Origin: Streptomyces sp. NBC_00670 | GTDB taxonomy: Bacteria > Actinomycetota > Actinomycetes > Streptomycetales > Streptomycetaceae | Length of the DNA: 64,000 bases | Reading direction: 5' to 3' | NCBI RefSeq assembly: GCF_036226765.1 | Contig: NZ_CP109017.1 | Location: forward strand, 2,185,501-2,249,500 | In this document: one piece after another, positions 7,977 to 19,482 of the stretch | Position numbering within the stretch: position 1 is the first letter of the stretch | Layout: each line of letters opens with the position of its first letter | The notes under the pieces: model-generated | Seen by the model: only the letters and a program-made list of their open reading frames with translations | Databases searched by the model: none | Told to the model about the DNA's origin: nothing | Made by a program: the position numbers and the translations under genes

Positions 7977-10058
7977 TCAACCGCGCGCGACCTCGGGCTC
8001 CGGCGCCGACGGCGGTGGCGAGGGCGGTCCGGCCAACGCCGCCGCCCGCACCGTCCGGGCGCGCGGCCCCTGGAGGACGTAGGAGAGGCCGAGGCCCGCC
8101 CCGACGACGGCCGCGCCGCCCACCGCGTCGAGCACCCAGTGGTTGCCGGTGGCGATGATCGCGGAGACGGTGAACAGCGGGTGCAGCAGGCCGAGCGCCT
8201 TCATCCACCACCGGGGCGCGAGGACCGCGATGACCACACCGCACCACAGGGACCAGCCGAAGTGCAGGGAGGGCATGGCCGCGTACTGGTTGGTGAGGTG
8301 GGTGAGCGTGCCGTAGTCCGGCTTGGCGAAGTCCTGCACGCCGTGCACGGTGTCGATCATGCCGAGCCCCGGCATCAGCCGCGGCGGGGCCAACGGGTAG
8401 AGCCAGAAGCCGACGAGCGCGAGCAGCGTGGCGAAGCCGAGGGAGGTGCGGGCCCAGCGGTAGTCGACCGGACGGCGCCAGTACAGGACGCCGAGGACGG
8501 CGAGCGGGACCACGAAGTGGAACGACTCGTAGTAGAAGTCGAAGAAGTTCCGCAGCCAGTCGACCTTCACGACCGCGTGGTTGGCCCAGTGCTCGATGTC
8601 GAGGTGCAGGAACCGCTCGGCGGAGAGGATCTGGTGGCCGTGGTGCTCGGCGGTGGCCCGGCCCGCGGAGTTGGAGCCGCCGGTCGCGGCGAGCCGGACC
8701 TTGGAGTAGGCGGCGTAGGTGACGCGGATCAGCAGCAGTTCGAGCAGCAGGTTGGGCCGGGTCAGCACCCGGCGCAGGAAGGGCACCAGCGGCACGTGCC
8801 GGAAGCGGGCCGGGACGGCGGGGGCGTACTCGGTGGGCACCGGGTGGTCGTAGTACGGCGAGGAGCGCGGCTGGAAGGGGACGACGGTGGCGGCGGCGAG
8901 CGCGGCCAGCAGGACGAGGTTGTCGCGCAGCGGGAAGAGGACCGCCATGTTCGGCAGCAGCATCCTCGCGGGCAGCGACATCACCAGGACGACGGCGACG
9001 GGCCACATCAGCCGGTCGGAGGCGCGCCGGCCGACCCGTCCCACGACAGCGAGCAGCACCCACAGCAGTTGGTGCTGCCAGGCGGTGGGCGACACCGCGA
9101 CCGCGACGCACCCGGTGACGGCCACCGCGAGCAGCAGCTGCCCGTCGCGGGCGTAGCGCACGGCGCGGCGCAGTCCGAGGACGGCGACGGCGGCGCCGAG
9201 CGCCAGGAACAGGGCGATCTCCAGCGGGCCGCTCAGGCCGAGGCGGAGCAGGGCGCCGTGCAGGGACTGGTTGGCGAGGCCGTCGGCGGCGCCGCCCAGG
9301 CCGACGCCGGCCATGTGGTGCACCCAGTAGGTGTTCGAGTCGTGCGGCAGCGCGGCCCAGGCGAGTGCCGTGCACGCGGCGAAGGCGCCGCCGGTCCAGG
9401 CGGTGGCACGGCGGCGGCCGGTCCACCACAGCAGCGGGGCGAAGAGCAGCACCGTCGGCTGGAAGGCGGCGGCGACGCCGATCAGGACGCCGGCGGCCCG
9501 CTGGTCGCGCACGGTGAAGCAGCCGAGCAGGACGAGCAGCACCGGGATGATGCTGGTCTGCCCGAGGTACAGGGTGTTGCGCACCGGCAGCGACAGCATG
9601 AGCAGGCTGATCGCCACGGGGGCGGCGAACAGCGAGGTGCGCCGGGACACCGGTTGGGGCAGGGCGCGCGCGGCGATCACCCCGAGGGCGACGACGAGCA
9701 GCAGGGTGCCGAAGGTCCAGCCCCAGCCGAGCGCCTGTTCGGCGGCGCGGGTGAGCGGTTTGAGGACGAGTCCGCTGAACGGGGTGCCGGTGAACCGCGT
9801 CGAGTCGTAGAGGGAGCCCTTGACGTGCAGGACGCCGTCGGGTCCGACCCAGGTCTCCAGGGCGGTGAGCCGGTCGGCCTCGGGGGTGCCGAGGACGGCG
9901 GCGACCTGCCGTACGGCCAGCACGGCGGCGACGAGCCACAGGACGACGCGGGCCGTTCTCATCCCGGCTCTGGCCGACTCCTCCGTGTCTCCGAAGGTGT
10001 CACCGAACGTGTCACCGAATGCGTCGCCCGCTCGTCCACCGTGTTCCGCGTTCGCCAC
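7977..10058 (-). CDS. GT87-type glycosyltransferase fused to a PAP2 phosphatase domain
   Basis: A 693-residue two-domain membrane enzyme. The N-terminal half (residues about 35-420) is a polytopic GT87-like mannosyltransferase. The C-terminal half is an AUR1/PAP2 phosphatase-type domain, with FYYESFHFVVP, the MPSLHFGWSLW core (S-x-H) and a TGNHWVLDAVGG active-site histidine block. I chose GTG 10058 because GGGAGG lies 10 bases upstream; ATG 9962 is an alternative beginning at MRTARVVLWL. A GDTFGDTFGDTE micro-repeat marks the N-terminal tail. The fusion suggests that sugar transfer and phospholipid or polyprenyl-phosphate handling are coupled at the membrane (inference). Confidence 0.88.
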   Translation of the reverse strand: MANAEHGGRAGDAFGDTFGDTFGDTEESARAGMRTARVVLWLVAAVLAVRQVAAVLGTPEADRLTALETWVGPDGVLHVKGSLYDSTRFTGTPFSGLVLKPLTRAAEQALGWGWTFGTLLLVVALGVIAARALPQPVSRRTSLFAAPVAISLLMLSLPVRNTLYLGQTSIIPVLLVLLGCFTVRDQRAAGVLIGVAAAFQPTVLLFAPLLWWTGRRRATAWTGGAFAACTALAWAALPHDSNTYWVHHMAGVGLGGAADGLANQSLHGALLRLGLSGPLEIALFLALGAAVAVLGLRRAVRYARDGQLLLAVAVTGCVAVAVSPTAWQHQLLWVLLAVVGRVGRRASDRLMWPVAVVLVMSLPARMLLPNMAVLFPLRDNLVLLAALAAATVVPFQPRSSPYYDHPVPTEYAPAVPARFRHVPLVPFLRRVLTRPNLLLELLLIRVTYAAYSKVRLAATGGSNSAGRATAEHHGHQILSAERFLHLDIEHWANHAVVKVDWLRNFFDFYYESFHFVVPLAVLGVLYWRRPVDYRWARTSLGFATLLALVGFWLYPLAPPRLMPGLGMIDTVHGVQDFAKPDYGTLTHLTNQYAAMPSLHFGWSLWCGVVIAVLAPRWWMKALGLLHPLFTVSAIIATGNHWVLDAVGGAAVVGAGLGLSYVLQGPRARTVRAAALAGPPSPPPSAPEPEVARG

Positions 10059-10419
10059 GCCGCGTCGGCCTCCCGCTCCGTCACCCATATGTCCGCTGTG
10101 CCAACACTCGCACCCGTCTTCCTTGGAAGATGCGGACAACCCCCTCTTCACCTGACAGCCGGCCGCATTTTGTCCGGATGACGATAGTCCGCGAACATCC
10201 TTTCGGCCCTCCGGGGCGCGAGAAGGCTCACATCCGGGAACCGGACGAGGGACCCGAAACGTCCCGGAACCCCCTGGCCGGACCACTTTTGGGTGCTGCT
10301 TGCAGCTACTTTGTCACGCCACGTCACCGCACCCCCACCTCGTATGGTCGATTTCCGGCCTGCTCGACGGAGCGCGGGTCCCCGTCCCTGTCCCCGTCGA
10401 AAGGCAGGCGAGCCGAGTC
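10059..10419. other. Divergent intergenic region
   Basis: About 360 bases separate the GT87-PAP2 gene from the ProP-like transporter and presumably hold both promoters. I see a TTCCTTGGAA palindrome-like patch near 10120 and AT-rich CATTTTGTCC near 10167, but no recognisable riboswitch or small gene. In-frame TTG codons at 10300 and 10420 could both start the transporter. Confidence 0.4.
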
Positions 10420-11793
10420 TTGGCCGCGATCACCGCTCCCGTCGCACCCCGTACCCGTCCGACCCCGCCCGGCGTCACCGTCACGGACCCGGCACTCGTC
10501 CGGCGCGCGGTCAAGGCCGCCGCCCTGGGCAATGCGATGGAGTGGTTCGACTTCGGGGTCTACAGCTACATCGCGGTGACCCTCGGCAAGGTGTTCTTCC
10601 CCTCCGGGAACCCCACCGCACAGCTCATGTCCACGTTCGGCGCCTTCGCCGCGGCCTTCCTGGTGCGGCCGCTGGGCGGCATGGTCTTCGGCCCGCTCGG
10701 CGACCGCGTCGGCCGCCAGAAGGTCCTCGCCGTCACCATGATCATGATGGCGGCGGGCACCTTCGCCATCGGCCTGATCCCGTCGTACGCCACCCTCGGC
10801 GTCGGCGCCCCGCTGCTGTTGCTGGCCGCCCGGCTGGTGCAGGGCTTCTCCACCGGCGGCGAGTACGCGGGCGCCTCCACGTTCATCGCCGAGTACGCGC
10901 CCGACCGGCGGCGCGGCTTCTTCGGCAGCTGGCTGGAGTTCGGCACGCTCGCCGGGTACATCGGCGGCGCGGGCCTGGTCACGGTGCTGACCGCGCTCCT
11001 CTCCGACCAGGACCTGCTCTCCTGGGGCTGGCGGATCCCCTTCCTGATCGCGGGCCCCATGGGCATCGTCGGCCTCTATCTGCGGCTGCGCCTGGAGGAG
11101 ACCCCGGCGTTCGCGGCGGAGGTCGACAAGGCGGAGCGCAGCCGCGAGCGGGTGCCGCTGCGCGAGATGATCACCGGCCAGTGGCGGACGCTGCTGCTGT
11201 GCATGGGCCTGGTGCTGGTCTTCAACGTCACCGACTACATGCTGCTGTCGTACATGCCGAGCTATCTGACCAGCGAACTGAAGTACGACGAGACGCACGG
11301 CCTCCTCGTCGTGCTCGGCGTGATGGCCCTCATGATGATCGTCCAGCCGTTCGCGGGCGCGCTGAGCGACCGCGTCGGCCGCCGCCCCGTCATCGCCACC
11401 GGCTGCGCGGGCTTCCTGCTCCTCTCCGTCCCGGCGCTGCTCCTGATCCGCCAGGGCAGCCTGCTCGCCATCGCGCTCGGCATGGGCGCGCTGGGCCTGC
11501 TCCTGGTCTGCTTCACCGCGGCGATGCCGGCGGCACTCCCCGCCCTCTTCCCCACCCGCGTGCGCTACGGCTCGCTGTCCATCGGCTTCAACGTCTCGGT
11601 GTCCCTCTTCGGCGGCACGACCCCCCTGGTCGTCACCGCCCTGATCGGCGCGACGGGCAACGTCATGATGCCCGCGTACTACATGATGGCGGCGGCGGTC
11701 GTGGGCGGAGCGGCGGTCTGGTTCATGCGGGAGTCGGCGGGCCGACCGCTGCCGGGTTCGAAGCCGTCGGTGGAGCCGAGCGAGCTGGGGTGA
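10420..11793 (+). CDS. MFS metabolite:H+ symporter, ProP-like
   Basis: A 12-helix major facilitator of the metabolite:H+ symporter family (proline/betaine, citrate or alpha-ketoglutarate type). The family entry motif GNAMEWFDFGVYSYIA is near residue 33. Both loop motifs GPLGDRVGRQKVL and GALSDRVGRRPVI are intact, as is RLVQGFSTGGEYAGASTFIAEYAPDRRRGFFGS. Substrate is probably a compatible solute or organic acid (family knowledge). Start is uncertain because no ATG or GTG fits: TTG 10420 lies after AAAGGCAGGCGAG; TTG 10300 is possible. Confidence 0.88.
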   Translation: MAAITAPVAPRTRPTPPGVTVTDPALVRRAVKAAALGNAMEWFDFGVYSYIAVTLGKVFFPSGNPTAQLMSTFGAFAAAFLVRPLGGMVFGPLGDRVGRQKVLAVTMIMMAAGTFAIGLIPSYATLGVGAPLLLLAARLVQGFSTGGEYAGASTFIAEYAPDRRRGFFGSWLEFGTLAGYIGGAGLVTVLTALLSDQDLLSWGWRIPFLIAGPMGIVGLYLRLRLEETPAFAAEVDKAERSRERVPLREMITGQWRTLLLCMGLVLVFNVTDYMLLSYMPSYLTSELKYDETHGLLVVLGVMALMMIVQPFAGALSDRVGRRPVIATGCAGFLLLSVPALLLIRQGSLLAIALGMGALGLLLVCFTAAMPAALPALFPTRVRYGSLSIGFNVSVSLFGGTTPLVVTALIGATGNVMMPAYYMMAAAVVGGAAVWFMRESAGRPLPGSKPSVEPSELG

Positions 11794-11827
11794 CGTCGCG
11801 CGGCTTCCGGCGCCGGGGTCGCTGGGC

Positions 11828-11849
11828 GGCGCGCTGAGGGAGGCGCGCC
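11828..11849. terminator. Hairpin between convergent genes
   Basis: GGCGCGC-tgagggag-GCGCGCC, a 7-bp stem, lies between the transporter and the convergent FHA-like gene and is followed by TTCCC on the plus strand. Confidence 0.45.
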
Positions 11850-11861
11850 TTCCCACCCCAC

Positions 11862-12257
11862 CTAAACCTCGTGAAAGAACCCCACGTTCACGCTCCTGGG
11901 AGCCGTCCGGTCCAGGACGACCAACTCCCCCGAGCCGCCGAGCGGCAGAACCGCCGTCCCCCCGTACGGCACCGGCTGCGACTGCCCCCCGGCCAACGTC
12001 AGCAACACCTGCGACGACGGATCCGGCTGCGACCCCCGCAGCCAGGTCACCCGCCAGGCACCGTCCGCCCCGTACACGAACTCCAGGTGCACACGGGAGA
12101 TGAACAGCCAGTCGTCGGGCGTGACGAGCCGGCACACGGTCCGGTCGCGCCCCACGCGCAGTACGGATTCCGGCCGGCTGGGCGCGTCGGCCATCAGCAT
12201 GCCGGCCGTCGCCCCGGCGTCCGCCCCGGAGACCAGGGCCATGGTGAGTTCGAGCAC
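11862..12257 (-). CDS. Small FHA-like domain protein
   Basis: A 131-residue protein whose centre (VLRVGRDRTVCRLVTPDDWLFISRVHLEF, about residues 32-60) follows the G-R...S-R-x-H pattern of forkhead-associated domains that bind phosphothreonine. The flanking beta-rich sequence fits a single FHA-like domain with nothing appended. GTG 12257 is preceded by AAGGAG at 8 bases. No kinase is adjacent, so its phospho-partner would have to be encoded elsewhere. Function is not known beyond the domain. Confidence 0.65.
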   Translation of the reverse strand: MLELTMALVSGADAGATAGMLMADAPSRPESVLRVGRDRTVCRLVTPDDWLFISRVHLEFVYGADGAWRVTWLRGSQPDPSSQVLLTLAGGQSQPVPYGGTAVLPLGGSGELVVLDRTAPRSVNVGFFHEV

Positions 12258-12392
12258 GTGGTGCGCTCCTTCTGGAGGCGACGGATGTCGCGGCTGTCAC
12301 GGAACCCGGCACGGGGACCGGGCCCCCGCACCGCCGCCGCATGATAGATCGCGCCATGGCCCGGGTGGGCGGTCTCCTGCACAATGGGCGTT

Positions 12393-12797
12393 ATGACCGA
12401 GCGCAAACCTCCCGGTGTGAGCTTCGAGTCCTTCGTCGAACGGCAGATCCGCGAGGCCGAGGACCGCGGCGAGTTCGACGATCTGCCGGGCGCGGGCCGG
12501 CCCTCCCGCGCGGTCTCCGACACCGCGTACGACGAGATGTGGTGGATCAAGCAGAAGCTGGTCCGCGAGGGCGTCTCCGTCCTCCCGCCGACGCTCGCCC
12601 TGCGCAAGGAGGCCGAGGACACGCTGGCGGCGGCGTACGCGGCGCCGACGGAGACGGTGGTGCGGCGGCTGATCGACGGCGTCAACGTCAAGATCCGCGA
12701 CGTCATGTTCAAGCCGCCGCCGGGCCCGCCACTGGGCCTGAAGCCGTACGACACGGACGCGGTGGTCCGTGAATGGCGGGCCCGCCGGGCGGAGTGA
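12393..12797 (+). CDS. DUF1992 (DnaJ-C28-like) protein
   Basis: A 134-residue DUF1992 protein. The family core FESFVERQIREAEDRGEFDDLPGAGRP (residues about 10-36) is complete, followed by DEMWWIKQKLVREG. Related domains occur in eukaryotic DNAJC28, but the biochemical role is unknown. A CACAAT element lies seven bases before ATG 12393 and no ribosome-binding site is evident, so a leaderless transcript is likely. ATG 12384 in the same frame is a less likely start because it overlaps that promoter element. Confidence 0.88.
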   Translation: MTERKPPGVSFESFVERQIREAEDRGEFDDLPGAGRPSRAVSDTAYDEMWWIKQKLVREGVSVLPPTLALRKEAEDTLAAAYAAPTETVVRRLIDGVNVKIRDVMFKPPPGPPLGLKPYDTDAVVREWRARRAE

Positions 12798-12832
12798 AGC
12801 CGAAGGAACGGCCCGCCGCACGCACACGACAA

Positions 12833-12862
12833 CGGCCCGGGAGCACGAGGCTTCCCGGGCCG
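12833..12862. terminator. Bidirectional terminator hairpin
   Basis: CGGCCCGGGA-gcacgaggct-TCCCGGGCCG, a perfect 10-bp stem, lies between the convergent DUF1992 gene and the following minus-strand gene. Confidence 0.7.
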
Positions 12863-12889
12863 CGGGCCACAACAGGCCCTGGACGTGCC

Positions 12890-13570
12890 CTAGACGTGCA
12901 GCAGACGCTCCGCGAACTCGCGGTAGTCCCGCAGGGCGACGCGGAGCCGTTCCGTGTCGCCGTCGTTGCCGTCACCGGCCTGCCAGGCGGCGCGCAGGTC
13001 CCGGCGGCGCCGGTTCAGCGCGTCGGCGAACAGGTCGGCGACCTCCTCCAGGACGTGGTCGGCCTCCTCGACGGCGGCCCGGGGCGCGTCGACGAAGCCG
13101 CCGACGGCGTGGTGCAGCTGGGCCGAGAACTTCTCGGTGTCGCCGTGCGCGAGCAACGGCGTGTGCGCGGCGTGGGGTTCGCCGCCGTGGCCGTGCCGCG
13201 TCTCGTGGTGGGCGCCGGCGCCTCCGGTGAGCGCGTCGTCGGTGGCGCTGCCGGCCCGCCCTCCGATGAGGGAGGAGCCGGAGACGGGACCGTGCGCGGA
13301 ACCGGTGCCGGCGGCACCGACGCCGGCCTCGCTGCCGCCGGCGGCGGAACCGGTCAACGTCTTGCCCGTACCCGCGTCCTTGCTCGCGCCCGTGCCTGTG
13401 CCCGGAGTGGACGCACTCGCGGGCGGCTCGGTCCTGTGCATGGGCGCCGCGGCCGGACCGGCGTCCGGGTCGCCCGCCGCCTCGTGCGCGGCACGCGCCT
13501 CGCGGGCCTCCCGCACGAGTCGGTCGTCGCGCGCGTCACGGTCCTCGTTGGACGGTGTCACCTCTGCCAT
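12890..13570 (-). CDS. Hypothetical protein with Gly/Ala/Ser-rich linker and C-terminal helical domain
   Basis: A 226-residue soluble protein. Residues 1-125 are low-complexity (Arg/Glu-rich, then Thr/Gly/Ala-rich, then His-rich). Residues 130-226 form a helical domain, DTEKFSAQLHHAVGGFVDAPRAAVEEADHV...TERLRVALRDYREFAERLL. That domain resembles the middle and end of the next gene's product (FVDSPREAVADAD; TEELRASMVEARALFAQL), so the two are probably tandem paralogues. ATG 13570 follows GGGGAG at 10 bases and lies 6 bases after the upstream stop, implying co-transcription. Function unknown. Confidence 0.75.
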   Translation of the reverse strand: MAEVTPSNEDRDARDDRLVREAREARAAHEAAGDPDAGPAAAPMHRTEPPASASTPGTGTGASKDAGTGKTLTGSAAGGSEAGVGAAGTGSAHGPVSGSSLIGGRAGSATDDALTGGAGAHHETRHGHGGEPHAAHTPLLAHGDTEKFSAQLHHAVGGFVDAPRAAVEEADHVLEEVADLFADALNRRRRDLRAAWQAGDGNDGDTERLRVALRDYREFAERLLHV

Positions 13571-13576
13571 CACCCC

Positions 13577-14242
13577 TCAACTCCCCTTCACATGACGCCG
13601 GCCGAAGGCCCAGGCGGGCTGGGCGCCCCGGGCTTCGCCGGTCGCGCCGGACCGCTTCGTCTCCGTACGCGGTGCCCGGTGGCCGTCGTCGTCGCCCGTC
13701 AACTGCGCGAAGAGCGCGCGGGCCTCGACCATGGATGCGCGCAGCTCCTCCGTACCGGGCCGGCTCTCCGGCGTACCGTCGGCCGGGGCGTGCGCGGCCC
13801 GGTGCAGCCGGCGGTAGCCGTGGACCTGGTGCGCGTGGTGGACGGAGAGCGCGTCGAGCCGGTCCTCGTGACGGCCGTCCGGGAAACCGCGCTCCTTGGA
13901 CAGTTCGGCGATCAGCTGGTCCGCGTCGGCCACCGCCTCCCGCGGCGAGTCGACGAACCGTTCCTGGGCCGCCGCCCAGCGCGCCTCGTAGCGTGCGCGG
14001 GCTTCGGGCGCCAGCGGCCGCCTCTTCAACGAGCCGTGGCGTTCGACGCGTTCGGCGAGTTCGGCCTCGGCAGCCCTGGTGTCCCCGTTGTGGCGGGCCA
14101 CGGTCCGCTCGTACTCGGGGCCGAAGCGCCGCTTCAGCCCGTGGCCGCCTTGCGCGCCGCGGGCTCGCAGCAGAAACAGTACGACCGCGGCAACGACCAC
14201 GGCCGCCACGATCACAATTGCGATGATCACGCCTGTGGACAT
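13577..14242 (-). CDS. Membrane-anchored helical protein, paralogue of its downstream neighbour
   Basis: A 221-residue protein with one N-terminal transmembrane helix (residues 4-26, Val/Ala/Leu-rich). The soluble cytoplasmic domain contains LKRRFGPEYERTVARHNGDTRAAEAELAERVERH, then FVDSPREAVADADQLIAEL and TEELRASMVEARALFAQLTGDDD. The family is widespread in actinobacteria but, as far as I know, uncharacterised. It is first in a two-gene unit with the soluble paralogue. Start ATG 14242 is followed immediately by the membrane segment. Function not assigned. Confidence 0.78.
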   Translation of the reverse strand: MSTGVIIAIVIVAAVVVAAVVLFLLRARGAQGGHGLKRRFGPEYERTVARHNGDTRAAEAELAERVERHGSLKRRPLAPEARARYEARWAAAQERFVDSPREAVADADQLIAELSKERGFPDGRHEDRLDALSVHHAHQVHGYRRLHRAAHAPADGTPESRPGTEELRASMVEARALFAQLTGDDDGHRAPRTETKRSGATGEARGAQPAWAFGRRHVKGS

Positions 14243-14421
14243 GAATGCCTTCCGGTAGACCCAAGGGCCCCGGAACCGGACGGCTCCGGCGAACCCCTAC
14301 CTCAACCGGGTTGCCCGCAACCCGCCCCGCAAACGGCACCCGCTCACGGAGAGGCACGAACGGGGGCGGCACGTGAACGCGGCCTGGGCGCGCGGGGGTT
14401 GGCCGGCGTCCGCAGGCCACG

Positions 14422-17669
<3,248 letters not shown>

Positions 17670-17711
17670 GAAGAAGAAGACGCACGGACGGTGAAGGGAC
17701 CACCCCCGCGC

Positions 17712-18374
17712 TCACCCCACGTGCAACCGCACGCCCGCCCCGCCCTCCAGCACCTCGACCCGCACCCGCCGCAGATCCCGCACCACCGCATCCGGCCGGT
17801 GCAACCCCGCCCGCGCCCCGACCCCCACGACCCGCATCCCCGCGGCGCGCCCCGCCGCGACCCCCGCACCGGAGTCCTCGAAGACCACGCAGTCCTCGGG
17901 CGCGACGCCCAGTTCCGCCGCTCCCTTCAGGAACCCCTCGGGGTCCGGCTTGCTCGCGCCCACGGACTCCGCCGTGATCCGCACCGCCGGCAGCGCGAGC
18001 CCCGCCGCCGCCATCCGGGCGGTGGACAGCGCCACGTCCGCCGAGGTCACCAGCGCGTGCGGGACCCCGGCCAGGGAGGCGAGGAAGTCCGCCGCGCCGG
18101 GCACCTCGACCACGCCCTCGGTGTCGGCGGTCTCCTCCGCCAGCATCCGCGCGTTCTCGGCGAGGTTCTGCTCCATCGGCCGGCCGGGCAGCAGCAGGGC
18201 CATGGAGGCGTAGCCCTGGCGGCCGTGCACGACCTTCAGCACCTCGTCGCCGTCCAGCCCGTGCCGGTCGGCCCAGCGCCGCCAGACGCGCTCGACGGCG
18301 GCGTCGGAGTTGACGAGGGTGCCGTCCATGTCCAGCAGGAGGGCCCGTGCGGTGAGAACGGTGGTGGCCGTCAT
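17712..18374 (-). CDS. HAD-superfamily sugar/glycerol phosphatase-like hydrolase
   Basis: A 220-residue HAD subfamily IA phosphatase. Motif I is LLLDMDGTLVNSD (nucleophile D15, acid D17), motif II LVTSAD (S/T), the lysine lies in SKPDPEGFLKGA and motif IV is CVVFEDSGAGVAAGRAAGM. The helical cap resembles GPP/YfbT-type phosphatases that act on sugar or glycerol phosphates (family knowledge). ATG 18374 is preceded by GGAG at 7 bases; longer in-frame extensions have no signal. It stands alone on the minus strand; substrate is unproven. Confidence 0.88.
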   Translation of the reverse strand: MTATTVLTARALLLDMDGTLVNSDAAVERVWRRWADRHGLDGDEVLKVVHGRQGYASMALLLPGRPMEQNLAENARMLAEETADTEGVVEVPGAADFLASLAGVPHALVTSADVALSTARMAAAGLALPAVRITAESVGASKPDPEGFLKGAAELGVAPEDCVVFEDSGAGVAAGRAAGMRVVGVGARAGLHRPDAVVRDLRRVRVEVLEGGAGVRLHVG

Positions 18375-18667
18375 CGGCATGCTCCAAATGCGGAACCAAA
18401 TACGGAAAGGGGGATGCCCCGGGAAACAGGGCGGCCCCGCCCGCAGGTCAGGGAGTACGGGCGGGAGCCACTTTGTTTCTCCACGATACAAAACACCCCA
18501 CCGCCACGCCACCACCCGCGACCAGGCACAACACGCACGGCGACGACGCAACACACCGGGTCACGAACGACTGTGCGACACGCAGGCCTCCCGTACCCCG
18601 CGAACCCCCACTCCACTCACGAACCCGCGCCCGCGCCCACACCCGGGCCCACGCCCGCTCCCCGGCC

Positions 18668-19249
18668 CTACCCCGCGATCGCCTCGTACAGGCTCCACAC
18701 CCCGAGCCCCACCATCAGCACCGCCGCGATCCTCGTGATCAGCGTCAACGGCACCTTCCGCATCAGCGCCCTGCCGCCCACGATGCCGAGCCCGGCCACC
18801 GCCCACAACGCAAGCACCGCGCCGAGGCCGACGGAGAGCGGGTCGTCGTAGCGGGCGGCGAGGTTGGCGGTCATGATCTGGGTCAGGTCGCCGAACTCGG
18901 CGACCAGGATGAGCATGAAGCCCGCCCCGGCCACCTTCCAGAAGCTCTGGTCCTCGGGCCGGCGGATCTCCTCCTCGCCGTCGTCCTTCTTCAGCAGCAG
19001 CACGGCCGCGCCGCCGAGGAAGAGCACGCCGGTGAGCGCCTGCACCAGCTGGTGCGGCAGCAGCGTGAGCACGCTGCCCGCCGCGACGGCGAGCACGACG
19101 TGCAGGGTGAAGGCCGCGGCGACGCCGGCGAAGACGTACGAGGCGCGGTAACGGGTGCCGAGGACGAGGCCGGCCAGGGCCGTCTTGTCCGGCAGTTCGG
19201 CGAGGAAGACGACGCCGAAGACGAGCGCCGTCACGGTCGGGCTGATCAC
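18668..19249 (-). CDS. TMEM165/GDT1 (UPF0016) family Mn2+/cation exporter
   Basis: A 193-residue membrane protein with six predicted helices. It carries both family signatures: E18-L-P-D-K-T in helix 1 and E118-F-G-D-L-T in helix 4, which form the cation-binding site. Bacterial relatives export manganese (family knowledge). The charged loop KKDDGEEEIRRPEDQ separates the two halves. Its leader contains a yybP-ykoY manganese riboswitch (19362-19482), giving independent support for a role in Mn homeostasis and for induction by excess Mn2+. Confidence 0.93.
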   Translation of the reverse strand: MISPTVTALVFGVVFLAELPDKTALAGLVLGTRYRASYVFAGVAAAFTLHVVLAVAAGSVLTLLPHQLVQALTGVLFLGGAAVLLLKKDDGEEEIRRPEDQSFWKVAGAGFMLILVAEFGDLTQIMTANLAARYDDPLSVGLGAVLALWAVAGLGIVGGRALMRKVPLTLITRIAAVLMVGLGVWSLYEAIAG

Positions 19250-19331
19250 AGTTCCTCAATCGGTCGGGGCGCCGCCCACCGAGAGTCCGCGTGCACTGCT
19301 CACGACACCCCGGCACGGCAGCGCACTCGCG

Positions 19332-19355
19332 CACCCGTGCCGGGCGGCACGGGTG
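19332..19355 (-). terminator. Hairpin downstream of the Mn riboswitch (possible expression platform)
   Basis: CACCCGTGCC-gggc-GGCACGGGTG is a perfect 10-bp stem with a 4-base loop, just 3' of the riboswitch core on the minus strand and about 80 bases before the exporter start. It is well placed to act in attenuation. Confidence 0.55.
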
Positions 19356-19361
19356 GTGCAC

Positions 19362-19482
19362 TGCTTGCCGAAGGTCTCGCCGGCCGATCCGGAACCCAGG
19401 GGTTCGCGGGATCTGCCTCCGGGCGCCGGCTCAGGCTGGCTGAGCAGTATGTCGACGGTCCGGCGAAGGGCTACTCCCCTCC
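19362..19482 (-). promoter_or_regulatory. yybP-ykoY manganese riboswitch
   Basis: Read on the minus strand, the element opens with the hallmark AGGGGAGTAGC (complement of 19470-19480) and closes with CCGGCGAGACCTTCGGC (complement of about 19366-19382). These match the conserved GGGGAGUAGC and (G)GAGACCUU-GCC blocks of the yybP-ykoY class. The interior can form the long paired arm between them. It lies 113 bases upstream of a TMEM165/GDT1 gene, a known target of this Mn2+-sensing class. Confidence 0.88.

Noticed and set aside
10293..11837. Long Arg/Pro/His-rich open frames overlapping real genes on both strands
   Set aside because: They are GC-driven shadows: composition is biased to Arg, Pro, Ala and Gly, no domain is recognisable, and a well-supported gene occupies the other frame.
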